Assembly (NCBI GenBank): GCA_902470405.1
Contig: CABRGJ010000045.1
Coordinates: 1 to 6,927 of the forward strand
Reading direction: 5' to 3'
Length of the DNA: 6,927 bases
From: an uncultured Eggerthella sp.
GTDB taxonomy: Bacteria; Actinomycetota; Coriobacteriia; Coriobacteriales; Eggerthellaceae
The position numbers and the translations under genes were made by a program. Under the pieces are notes generated by a model that was not told the DNA's origin, did not search any database, and saw only the letters and a list, made by a program, of their open reading frames with translations. Positions within the stretch are counted from its first letter, which is position 1. The number at the start of each line of letters is the position of its first letter. Below, piece after piece: positions 1-5,756 of the stretch.

Positions 1-237
1 ACAGGAACAGGCACGAGCGCTACTTCCTCAGTACTCAATCTTCCTGGGCATAAAGATGAAGCGGTTGGTCGTCCTCTTGCAGAGGCGCTCGCATCGAAAC
101 TCAACACCACAGTGTGCTGTATCTGCGGCATTCACATCGATGATGCAACTCCTGAAGATATCGCTTCCTGCGAAACGCTCGGCTGTGATATCGCAACCTT
201 CCTGATAGATGAACTCGCCCCTTCCAAGCGGGTATGA
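1..237 (+). CDS. lpdD: LpdD-like accessory protein of a hydroxyarylic acid decarboxylase (3' end, partial)
   Basis: Frame 1 is open from the window edge to the TGA at 235-237 and gives the last 78 residues of a protein whose start lies outside. Visible segments are SVLNLPGHKDEAVGRPLAEAL (split here as SVLNLPGHKDE then AVGRPLAEAL), followed by a hydrophobic strand, GIHIDDATPEDI, and a hydrophilic C-terminus. This resembles, from memory, the end of the small LpdD family, encoded with LpdB and LpdC and thought to help load or keep the prenylated flavin in the decarboxylase. The fragment is rich in cysteine (four Cys, including a CC pair and a CxxC-like arrangement around residues 39-43). The lpdC start region follows after 34 nt on the same strand, which fits one operon. 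The family call rests on the motif pattern and on the neighbours lpdC and lpdB; the reading frame itself is clear. Confidence 0.68.
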   Translation, partial: TGTGTSATSSVLNLPGHKDEAVGRPLAEALASKLNTTVCCICGIHIDDATPEDIASCETLGCDIATFLIDELAPSKRV

Positions 238-258
238 GAAAGATCGATAGACCCCGAT

Positions 259-264
259 GAAAGG
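259..264 (+). promoter_or_regulatory. Shine-Dalgarno site for the original lpdC start
   Basis: GAAAGG lies 7 nt upstream of the ATG at 272. The spacing marks 272 as the ancestral lpdC start rather than the in-frame ATG at 257, which this site would overlap. No comparable purine-rich site precedes the ATG at 333. Confidence 0.7.
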
Positions 265-271
265 CACAGTC

Positions 272-326
272 ATGACCAAGATCGAAGACCTGAGGAGCGC
301 CATCGACCACCTGCGCAAAAAACCTC
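272..326 (+). pseudogene. lpdC: Out-of-frame N-terminal segment of lpdC
   Basis: The ATG at 272 encodes MTKIEDLRSAIDHLRKKP, which matches the usual N-terminal helix of LpdC-type decarboxylases (a DLR near residue 6 and a Pro ending the helix). After about 325 this frame loses all family resemblance and runs out of frame to a stop at 509-511, a 79-residue dead-end product. The family sequence resumes at 327 in another frame with Asp-Pro-Met-Ala-Glu-Leu. In homologues I recall, about ten residues (roughly a xxYxETDVEV-like strand) separate the Pro from the Asp-Pro, and these are absent. One extra nucleotide remains at the junction, so a deletion near 29 bp explains both the loss and the frame change. 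Confidence 0.72.
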
Positions 327-332
327 GACCCT

Positions 333-1712
333 ATGGCAGAACTTTGTGGTGTCTATCGCCATATCGGTGCGGGCGGTACGGTGCAGCGCCCTACCAAGAC
401 CGGCCCTGCCATGATCTTCAACAACGTGAAGGGCCACCCGGATGCGAAAGTGCTCATCGGACTCTTAGCAAGTCGCGAGCGCGCAGCAGATCTGATCGGT
501 GTCGAGCCTGAACGCGTCGCCTATGCGCTCAATGATGCTGTGAACCATCCTATCGATCCACGCTATCTCGATGCCTCAGAAGCAAAGTGTCAAGAGATCG
601 TTCACCTTGCCGCCGAAGAAGGCTTCGACGTGCGCAAGCTCGTTCCAGCACCCACGAACACCCCAGAAGATGCCGGCCCTTATATCACCTTCGGTCTCTG
701 CTATGCGACCGACCCTGAAACAGGCGTGCATGATGTAACCATCCATCGTCTATGCTTGCAAAGCCCTGATGAGATATCCATCTATATGGTGCCGGGTGCG
801 CGCCATATCGGCGCCTTCTACGAGAAGGCAGAAAAGCTCGGCAAGCCGCTTCCTATCTCCATCAGCATCGGTGTCGACCCTGCCATCGAATTGGCGACCT
901 GCTTCGAGCCACCCACCACGCCTCTCGGCTACGACGAGCTGACCGTGGCAGGGGCGCTACGCGGCGAAGGGGGCGGACTCGTTCCCTGTCTTACCATCGA
1001 TGAACACTGCATCGGACACGCCGAATATGTGATCGAAGGCGAACTATTGCCCGGCAAACGCGTAGAGGAAGACCAGAACACCCACACCGGCAAAGCGATG
1101 CCCGAATTCCCTGGCTACACGGGTCCTGCGAATCCTTCGCTTCCTATCATCAAAGTGAAAGCGGTCACCACACGCAAGGACCCTATCATGCAAACTTGCA
1201 TCGGGCCTTCGGAAGAACATGTATCGCTTGCAGGCATCCCTACCGAAGCGAGCATCATCCAGCTGATCGAGGCCGCTATGCCAGGACGCCTGAAGAACGT
1301 CTATTGCGCAAGCCCTGGCGGTGGCAAGTTCATGGCAGTGCTGCAGGTGCGCAAACGTGAGCCTTCCGACGAAGGTCGCCAGCGCCAGATGGCACTCTTG
1401 GCTTTCTCTGCCTTCAGTGAACTCAAACATGTCTTTCTGGTCGACGAGGACGTCGACCCCTTCGACATGAACGATGTCCTTTGGGCGATGAACACGCGCT
1501 TCCAGGGCGACGCCGATATCATCACCATCCCCGGCGTTCGCACGCACCCGCTCGATCCATCGAACGATCCAACCATGTCGCCTTCTATTCGCGATCATGG
1601 CATCGCATGCAAGGTTATCTTCGACTGCACGGTCCCCTATGACCAAAAGGATCGATTCATCCGTGCGCAATTCAAGGATGTCGATCCGCTGCATTGGGTC
1701 GATGAATACTAA
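333..1712 (+). CDS. lpdC: UbiD-family hydroxyarylic acid (gallate-type) decarboxylase, 5' end disrupted
   Basis: This is the prFMN-dependent catalytic subunit of a non-oxidative aromatic acid decarboxylase, cytosolic. The readable part is 459 residues against about 490 for Lactobacillus LpdC, and it matches that protein along its length. Recognisable blocks are GVYRHIGAGGTVQRPTK (residues 6-22), RKLVPAPTNTPEDAGPYIT (101-119), DVTIHR (134-139), PGARHIGAF (154-162), FEPPTTPLGYDEL (191-203), the AEYVIEG segment with its two Glu (230-236, where I place the conserved acidic pair), NTHTGKAMPEFPGY (249-262), GPSEEHVSLAGIPTEA (291-306) and VDEDVDPFDMNDV (370-382). By similarity the substrate is gallate, protocatechuate or 4-hydroxybenzoate; which one cannot be told. 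Coordinates give the longest ORF in the main frame; ATG 333 is its only start and has no Shine-Dalgarno. The normal start at 272 is out of frame, so the gene may be inactive or make an N-terminally shortened protein. A 32-nt gap separates it from lpdB. Confidence 0.85.
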   Translation: MAELCGVYRHIGAGGTVQRPTKTGPAMIFNNVKGHPDAKVLIGLLASRERAADLIGVEPERVAYALNDAVNHPIDPRYLDASEAKCQEIVHLAAEEGFDVRKLVPAPTNTPEDAGPYITFGLCYATDPETGVHDVTIHRLCLQSPDEISIYMVPGARHIGAFYEKAEKLGKPLPISISIGVDPAIELATCFEPPTTPLGYDELTVAGALRGEGGGLVPCLTIDEHCIGHAEYVIEGELLPGKRVEEDQNTHTGKAMPEFPGYTGPANPSLPIIKVKAVTTRKDPIMQTCIGPSEEHVSLAGIPTEASIIQLIEAAMPGRLKNVYCASPGGGKFMAVLQVRKREPSDEGRQRQMALLAFSAFSELKHVFLVDEDVDPFDMNDVLWAMNTRFQGDADIITIPGVRTHPLDPSNDPTMSPSIRDHGIACKVIFDCTVPYDQKDRFIRAQFKDVDPLHWVDEY

Positions 1713-1726
1713 GTGAAGACCGCAGT

Positions 1727-1737
1727 AAAGGACAAGG
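1727..1737 (+). promoter_or_regulatory. Double Shine-Dalgarno region for lpdB
   Basis: The stretch AAAGGACAAGG holds two sites. AAAGGA (1727-1732) is 6 nt before the GTG at 1739, and AAGG (1734-1737) is 7 nt before the ATG at 1745. Both starts are in frame and differ by two residues, so the region supports either one. Confidence 0.55.
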
Positions 1738-1744
1738 TGTGCGC

Positions 1745-2359
1745 ATGAAGAGGATCGTAGTCGGCATAAGCGGAGCGAGCGGAAGTCCGCTCGCGCTTCG
1801 GTTCCTGCGTGCACTTCACGGTATCGATGGCGTAGAAGTGCATCTGGTCGTGACCGACTCAGCCTTGCTCACTGCTTCATATGAATTACTTGATGAGCTG
1901 CAAAAGAGCGTCGAGAGACAAGATTCACGAACCAACCCTTTTGCGGCCTATGCGGATAAGACACACGATCAAGCGTCACTTGATGCTACCATCTCGAGCG
2001 GATCGTTCCCCATCGATGCGATGGTCGTGGTTCCTTGCAGCATGAAGACAGTCGCGGGCATCGCCAGTGGATATACCGATAACCTGCTCTTACGCGTTGC
2101 AGATGTGACCATCAAAGAGAAGCGACCACTTATCTTGGTCGCGCGCGAAAGCCCGCTCTCGCCCATTCATCTGAAGAATCTCAGCTATCTTTCGACGCTA
2201 CCAACTGTCTCGATCGTACCCCCAATGCTCGCATACTATAGTGGACAGACCACGGTCGCAGACATGGAAGACCACGTCATCGGCAAGATCTTCTCGCTTC
2301 TCGGATTGGACTATACGCCGTTTTGTCGCTGGAACCCCGACTCGACAGAGCCAGCATAG
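1745..2359 (+). CDS. lpdB: UbiX/Pad1-type flavin prenyltransferase
   Basis: LpdB makes prenylated FMN from FMN and dimethylallyl phosphate, the cofactor needed by the UbiD-type LpdC encoded just upstream. From ATG 1745 the protein has 204 residues. It opens with KRIVVGISGASGSPLALRFL (residues 2-21), the flavin-phosphate loop typical of UbiX. PCSMKTVAGIASGYTDNLL (97-115) and RESPLSPIHLKN (134-145) follow; these are the signature segments for flavin and prenyl-phosphate binding. PPMLAYY (159-165) and a final helix ending LLGL close the fold. The GTG at 1739 would add two residues; ATG 1745 is preferred because family members begin Met-Lys-Arg-Ile/Val. The tail after residue 190 (RWNPDSTEPA) is a short polar extension. 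The frame is intact, unlike lpdC. The stop TAG directly abuts the ribF stop on the other strand. Confidence 0.93.
   Translation: MKRIVVGISGASGSPLALRFLRALHGIDGVEVHLVVTDSALLTASYELLDELQKSVERQDSRTNPFAAYADKTHDQASLDATISSGSFPIDAMVVVPCSMKTVAGIASGYTDNLLLRVADVTIKEKRPLILVARESPLSPIHLKNLSYLSTLPTVSIVPPMLAYYSGQTTVADMEDHVIGKIFSLLGLDYTPFCRWNPDSTEPA
1775..1794 (+). repeat. GC-rich perfect inverted repeat near the 5' end of lpdB
   Basis: GCGAGCGGA (1775-1783) is the exact reverse complement of TCCGCTCGC (1786-1794), with 2 nt between; in practice this is an 8-bp stem with a 4-nt AAGT loop. It lies about 30 nt after the lpdB start, in codons for the Gly-Ala-Ser-Gly-Ser-Pro-Leu flavin-binding loop. It could be a by-product of codon choice or could affect translation. 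No U-tract follows, so it is not a terminator. Confidence 0.4.
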
Positions 2360-3295
2360 CTATCGTTCCAAAGGAAGTGTGGTGCGAACATGCTCGATGT
2401 TCGCAAGGATGGTCTTGATCAGCTCGTCGACCGAATCGAACTTGATCATCGGACGAATGTAGTCGATGAATTCAGCGGTGATCTCATCCCCGTAGATATC
2501 CTGATTGAAATCAAGGATATGGACTTCCATCGTTGCCTTGGTCTTATCCTCGAAGACGGGCGATACTCCTACCGCAATAGCCGCCCGATACTTGGTCCCA
2601 TTCACATACGCATAGCCGCCGTATACTCCCTCAGAAAGCGTCTGCCTATTCGCAGGCACGATGAGATTAGCAGTTGAAAAGCCCATGTCCATGCCCTCAC
2701 CACGTCCAGGCTGCACCTCATCAGTGATCGAGAACGGACGGCCGAGCAAGCGCTCTGCTTCCTCGAGATCGTGTTCAGCAAGATAATTGCGGATGCGCGT
2801 TGCCGTAATGGGCAAGCCCTCTTCGCTCTGAAGGTTATGCGCATCGATATGGCAGATATTTGTCGCTGCCCACTCCCCGAGATCCGCAACGCTACCTGCC
2901 GCACGCGCACCAAAATGAAAATCAAGGCCAACATGTAGATGGGCCGGCACATAACCCTTGAAGGTCTTGTTAAGGAATTCGAGCGGGCTGAGTGCTGCGA
3001 ACTCGGGCGTGAAATGCAGAACCACCACCGCATCAACGCCACTGCGTGAGAGCATCTCGATACGCTGTTCGTTGCTCATGAGCTTCTTCAAGCGATCGGC
3101 GTGGAACAGCTCGTCGGGGTCGATGTCGAAAGTGAGCGCAATGCTAGGTCCACCATCTTGACGTGCTGTCTCCATGGCGCATTCGAGCAGATAACGATGA
3201 CCACGATGCACGCCATCGAAGACACCGAATGCGCACGAAGCATTCTCGAAGAGCGAATAATCGAATGAATTATCGACATTATAGATTTGAGCCAC
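2360..3295 (-). CDS. ribF: Bifunctional riboflavin kinase / FAD synthetase
   Basis: RibF phosphorylates riboflavin to FMN and adenylylates FMN to FAD. From GTG 3295 it has 311 residues, the normal length. The N-terminal FAD synthetase (nucleotidyltransferase) domain shows GVFDGVHRGH (residues 24-33), the FHFGARAAGSVADL segment (126-139) and ITATRIRNYL (163-172). The C-terminal riboflavin kinase domain shows GRGEGMDMGFSTANL (198-211), EGVYGGYAYV (222-231) and EVHILDFNQDIYGDEI (257-272), whose Glu257 is the likely catalytic base. The usual PTAN Mg-ATP motif reads STAN (207-210); Thr and Asn are kept. GTG 3295 is chosen over TTG 3301 because AGGAG sits 6 nt upstream of it but touches the TTG. 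The gene overlaps truB by 17 nt and is last in the infB operon. Its product FMN is the substrate of the convergent lpdB product. Confidence 0.94.
   Translation of the reverse strand: MAQIYNVDNSFDYSLFENASCAFGVFDGVHRGHRYLLECAMETARQDGGPSIALTFDIDPDELFHADRLKKLMSNEQRIEMLSRSGVDAVVVLHFTPEFAALSPLEFLNKTFKGYVPAHLHVGLDFHFGARAAGSVADLGEWAATNICHIDAHNLQSEEGLPITATRIRNYLAEHDLEEAERLLGRPFSITDEVQPGRGEGMDMGFSTANLIVPANRQTLSEGVYGGYAYVNGTKYRAAIAVGVSPVFEDKTKATMEVHILDFNQDIYGDEITAEFIDYIRPMIKFDSVDELIKTILANIEHVRTTLPLER
2383..2405. terminator. Perfect 9-bp hairpin at the lpdB/ribF convergence
   Basis: TGCGAACAT (2383-2391) pairs exactly with ATGTTCGCA (2397-2405) around a 5-nt loop. It begins 24 nt past the lpdB stop and lies within the last codons of ribF. 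Since the two genes leave no spacer, this is the best candidate for a bidirectional transcription stop. Neither strand has a clear U-tract after it, so a Rho-independent role is uncertain; it could also be an mRNA 3'-end stabiliser. Confidence 0.4.
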
Positions 3296-4328
3296 GTTCA
3301 ACTCCTACCGGAAAGACACACTGAGCGCAGAAACGCTGTTTTTGTTCATTGAATTCGTATAGAGCCTTGATGCGATTATCAACAAGAACCGCCACCACTT
3401 CCCCATCATAACAAGGATCAGCAGAAGGAAACACCTGAGTGGTGCAACAATACTCATCAAAGGAGCATTCGGATAATGCGATATTGAAGGAGAGCGCATC
3501 TATAGAAAGTGCATTGCCATTGTTGATCTGGGTAATGATCTGCGCATCGCGCACAAAAGCATAGCGCATTGGGAGTAAACGCAACGGATCGACTTTTGCC
3601 TGGTCGGGATTCAACTCAAGCTCTTCGAGCGTTACGCAATCCTCAAGACCAACCGAATCGAGCGCAACACGACGTAGTTCAGAGACGAATGCTCCACAGC
3701 CGAATCGCTTGCCCAGATCGCGGGCGATCGAACGCATATACGTCCCCCCCGAGACCCTCATGGTCACACGCCAAACAGGCACGGTTCTCTCTTTTTCAAG
3801 AGACTGTTGCAACAGGTCGCTCAAACGCGCCTCGAATAAACCCTCGAATGTCACATCATAGACTTCGAAATCGCGTGGCTTAAGCTCGATCACGTTACCC
3901 GCACGAGCGGCAGCGTAGGACTTCTGGCCTCCTACTTTCACGGCAGAATACACAGGAGGAAGCTGTTTACCAGTGCCTTTGAGCGATGCAGCAATGATGC
4001 GAGCAGAAGATTCTTCAAAGACTTCAGGAGGCACGGCTCCACTCGCGATCACCTCTCCCTCAGTATCGTCAGTTGTGGTAGCACAGCCAAATGCAATATC
4101 CATCGTGTATGTCTTAGCATGACCGCTCAAATAAGCATCAAGACGCGTAGCTGGCCCTACCGCAACACAAAGGACCCCTGAGGCAAGCGGATCGAGCGTA
4201 CCAGTATGACCAACACGCTTTTCGCCAAAGATCCTTCGACATCGGTTGACCACATCATGAGAAGTAAGGCCTTTAGGTTTGTCGATCGCCAGAAGAAGCG
4301 AAAGGCCCGAAGAGCCTCGTTTAGCCAT
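3279..4328 (-). CDS. truB: tRNA pseudouridine(55) synthase TruB
   Basis: TruB isomerises U55 in the T-loop of most tRNAs. The 349-residue protein has AIDKPKGLTSHDVV (residues 14-27), the catalytic block GHTGTLDPLASGVL (40-53) with nucleophile Asp46, Tyr74 in KTYTM, LPPVYSAVKVGG (123-134) and GGTYMRSIARDLG (194-206), where Tyr197 and Arg199 correspond to active-site residues of E. coli TruB. The C-terminal part is a PUA-like domain. Two stretches look longer than in compact homologues: about 161-186, and a Cys-containing insert at about 275-309 (Cys288, Cys294, Cys295, Cys306), with Cys334 and Cys337 nearer the end. ATG 4328 is chosen over the longer start at 4361 because AGAGGG precedes it by 9 nt and the next residues fit family N-termini. 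The gene overlaps the nrnA-like gene by 8 nt and ribF by 17 nt. Confidence 0.95.
   Translation of the reverse strand: MAKRGSSGLSLLLAIDKPKGLTSHDVVNRCRRIFGEKRVGHTGTLDPLASGVLCVAVGPATRLDAYLSGHAKTYTMDIAFGCATTTDDTEGEVIASGAVPPEVFEESSARIIAASLKGTGKQLPPVYSAVKVGGQKSYAAARAGNVIELKPRDFEVYDVTFEGLFEARLSDLLQQSLEKERTVPVWRVTMRVSGGTYMRSIARDLGKRFGCGAFVSELRRVALDSVGLEDCVTLEELELNPDQAKVDPLRLLPMRYAFVRDAQIITQINNGNALSIDALSFNIALSECSFDEYCCTTQVFPSADPCYDGEVVAVLVDNRIKALYEFNEQKQRFCAQCVFPVGVERGSNL
3302..3306 (-). promoter_or_regulatory. Shine-Dalgarno site that fixes the ribF start
   Basis: AGGAG on the minus strand lies 6 nt before GTG 3295 and directly before TTG 3301. The spacing favours GTG. The site is inside the 3' end of truB, so ribF translation is probably coupled to it. 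Confidence 0.75.
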
Positions 4329-5376
4329 CGATCTCGACCCTCTGAGCTGCAAGCAGCGCATTCAAACGTACGACTTCTTCAGGAGCAACCGAGCAGAAAC
4401 ATCTTGTCAATACCTCGGTAGGCACCGCCTCGCACGCCTCGAAGAGCGTTCCGTGAAAAGTAAGCCCGGCCGCCGCTTTGTGACCGCCTCCGCCGAACAC
4501 GCGCGCGATGGCCGCAACATCAGTATCGTCCTTTGCACGGAGGCTTCCGCGAACGACGCCTTCACCATTCTCCTTCAAGATAAGTGCGACACGGACACCT
4601 GCGATATTGCGCAAGACATCGATAAGGATCTCGGCATCATCGCGGATCGCACCAGTAACAACGAAATCTGATTCTTTGAGATACGAGAAAACGAATGCTC
4701 CATCACAGAAGAACATCATGCGCTCAAGCGTACACTGCTCCAATCGAAGCGACGGCAATGACCTGCTCTGGAAGAATTCACGAGCAATGAGATTAGGTTC
4801 CGCGCCTGCTGCGACGGTCTCAGCCGCATGGATAAGGCAAACTGGTGTAGTGTTCTGATAAGAAAAACGCCCTGTATCGGTCATGATGCCAGTGAGCACA
4901 CAGAGTGCTTGTGCCTCGTCGACACAACCGAGCAAGCCCAGAAGCTCCCAGACAAGATCGCATGCCGAAGGCGAGGCAGGATCGACATAATTCAGATCGG
5001 CCATCGACGTATCTGAGGCATGATGGTCGATGGTGATGCAGTATTGCGCACGATCGTGAACCGCGCCAGCATCCTGCAAGCGATCGATGTTTGGGACATC
5101 CACCGCGATGAAGACTTCGATCTCTTCATCGAAATCCTTTGCAGGAACAAGGTTTTCAGATCCTGGCAGAAAACCCAGCTTCGCCTCGATAGGTTGATCG
5201 GTAGCAAGAAGGCCCGTCACGCGCTTCCCGAGCACACGCAAACCCCGCTCAAGTGCAAGCTGCGAACCGAGACAATCGCCATCAGGATTCACATGTCCGC
5301 AGATAGCGAACGTTTCATGCTCCTCGATAAAACGAGCGATTGATTCTAACGTCGTGTTCGACTGCGGTGTGAGCAT
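4321..5376 (-). CDS. nrnA: DHH/DHHA1-family phosphoesterase, NrnA-like (nanoRNase / pAp phosphatase)
   Basis: Proteins of this type degrade 2-5 nt RNA fragments and often hydrolyse 3'-phosphoadenosine 5'-phosphate, using Mn2+. The 351-residue protein carries the DHH-domain metal motifs: GHVNPDGDCLGS (residues 27-38; His28, Asp32, Asp34), AVDVPNIDRL (91-100; Asp93), TIDHHASDT (115-123; the Asp-His-His) and GIMTDTGRFSY (163-173; Asp167). The C-terminal DHHA1 domain ends with the substrate-binding FGGGGHKAAAG (294-304). All expected catalytic residues are present. The start ATG 5376 has GAGGA 6 nt upstream, and that site overlaps the rbfA stop, so coupled translation is likely. An nrnA-type gene between rbfA and truB is a common arrangement in Gram-positive bacteria. 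The exact substrate preference cannot be told from sequence. Confidence 0.93.
   Translation of the reverse strand: MLTPQSNTTLESIARFIEEHETFAICGHVNPDGDCLGSQLALERGLRVLGKRVTGLLATDQPIEAKLGFLPGSENLVPAKDFDEEIEVFIAVDVPNIDRLQDAGAVHDRAQYCITIDHHASDTSMADLNYVDPASPSACDLVWELLGLLGCVDEAQALCVLTGIMTDTGRFSYQNTTPVCLIHAAETVAAGAEPNLIAREFFQSRSLPSLRLEQCTLERMMFFCDGAFVFSYLKESDFVVTGAIRDDAEILIDVLRNIAGVRVALILKENGEGVVRGSLRAKDDTDVAAIARVFGGGGHKAAAGLTFHGTLFEACEAVPTEVLTRCFCSVAPEEVVRLNALLAAQRVEIDG
4338..4343 (-). promoter_or_regulatory. Shine-Dalgarno site for truB
   Basis: AGAGGG on the minus strand is 9 nt upstream of ATG 4328 and lies inside the last codons of the nrnA-like gene. It selects 4328 over the in-frame ATG at 4361. 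Confidence 0.65.
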
Positions 5377-5382
5377 GGCGGA

Positions 5383-5387
5383 TCCTC
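5383..5387 (-). promoter_or_regulatory. Shine-Dalgarno site for the nrnA-like gene, overlapping the rbfA stop
   Basis: GAGGA on the minus strand is 6 nt before ATG 5376. Its first two bases are the last two of the rbfA stop TGA (5388-5386), so a ribosome ending rbfA sits on the start signal of the next gene. Confidence 0.7.
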
Positions 5388-5754
5388 AGTTCTCGCTATC
5401 CTGCGAAACGCTATTGCGCTGAAGATCCGCATTGAGCGCATGTGCGATGCGCTCGGCATTGTCGACGCTCTCATCTAAATGAAAGCGCAGCTCAGGCGCT
5501 ACACGCCAGGAAAGCTTCTTCGCCATGAGGGAACGAATACGGCCTGCTGCTGCAGCAAATGCTTGCGCAACCTCGGTGTAGCGAGCAGGTTCGGTCGAGT
5601 AATAGACATTCGCGACCGAACGATCAAAGCTCACTTCGACTGCGGTGATAGTGACCATGTCCAAACGAGGATCAGAGATCTCAAAGAGCAGGATCTCGGA
5701 GATGACCTCGCGTGCCTGCTCATTCACACGCCTGTTGGAAGAACCTTGTTTCAT
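5386..5754 (-). CDS. rbfA: 30S ribosome-binding factor A
   Basis: RbfA is a small KH-fold protein that binds the 30S subunit and helps late maturation of 16S rRNA, especially in the cold. The protein has 122 residues, the usual size. Typical features are the N-terminal helix RRVNEQAREVISEILLFEI (residues 8-26), DPRLDMVTITAVEVSFD (28-44), the strand ANVYYS (48-53), and the helix ending GRIRSLMAKKLSWRVAPEL (71-89), followed by the FHLDESVDNAERI segment (91-103). The C-terminal tail is short and polar. The start ATG 5754 is 2 nt after the infB stop; a purine-rich AGAGGA lies about 10 nt upstream inside infB. The tight infB-rbfA order is widely conserved and supports the call. Confidence 0.95.
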   Translation of the reverse strand: MKQGSSNRRVNEQAREVISEILLFEISDPRLDMVTITAVEVSFDRSVANVYYSTEPARYTEVAQAFAAAAGRIRSLMAKKLSWRVAPELRFHLDESVDNAERIAHALNADLQRNSVSQDSEN

Positions 5755-5756
5755 GC

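Noticed and set aside
166..179. 14-nt direct repeat of TCCTGCGAAACGCT, also at 5399-5412
   Set aside because: The copies lie in unrelated coding sequences on opposite coding strands; a single match of this length in 7 kb is compatible with chance.
238..271. Promoter or terminator between lpdD and lpdC
   Set aside because: Only 34 nt, with no hairpin and no convincing -35/-10 pair; it reads as an intra-operon gap with a ribosome site.
317..323. Possible programmed frameshift at the A6-C run in lpdC
   Set aside because: The run is not in the right phase for a canonical -1 slippery heptamer (a +1 shift would be needed), no other signals are seen, and a shift would not restore the roughly ten missing residues.
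1044..1814. 256-codon open frame on the minus strand across lpdC and the start of lpdB
   Set aside because: It is antisense to strongly conserved UbiD sequence, rich in Arg, His and Cys without any recognisable domain, and has no convincing ribosome site; it is a shadow of the codon bias of lpdC.
4329..4361. Longer truB start at ATG 4361
   Set aside because: It adds 11 residues unlike TruB N-termini and increases the overlap with the upstream gene; ATG 4328 has an AGAGGG site at 9 nt.
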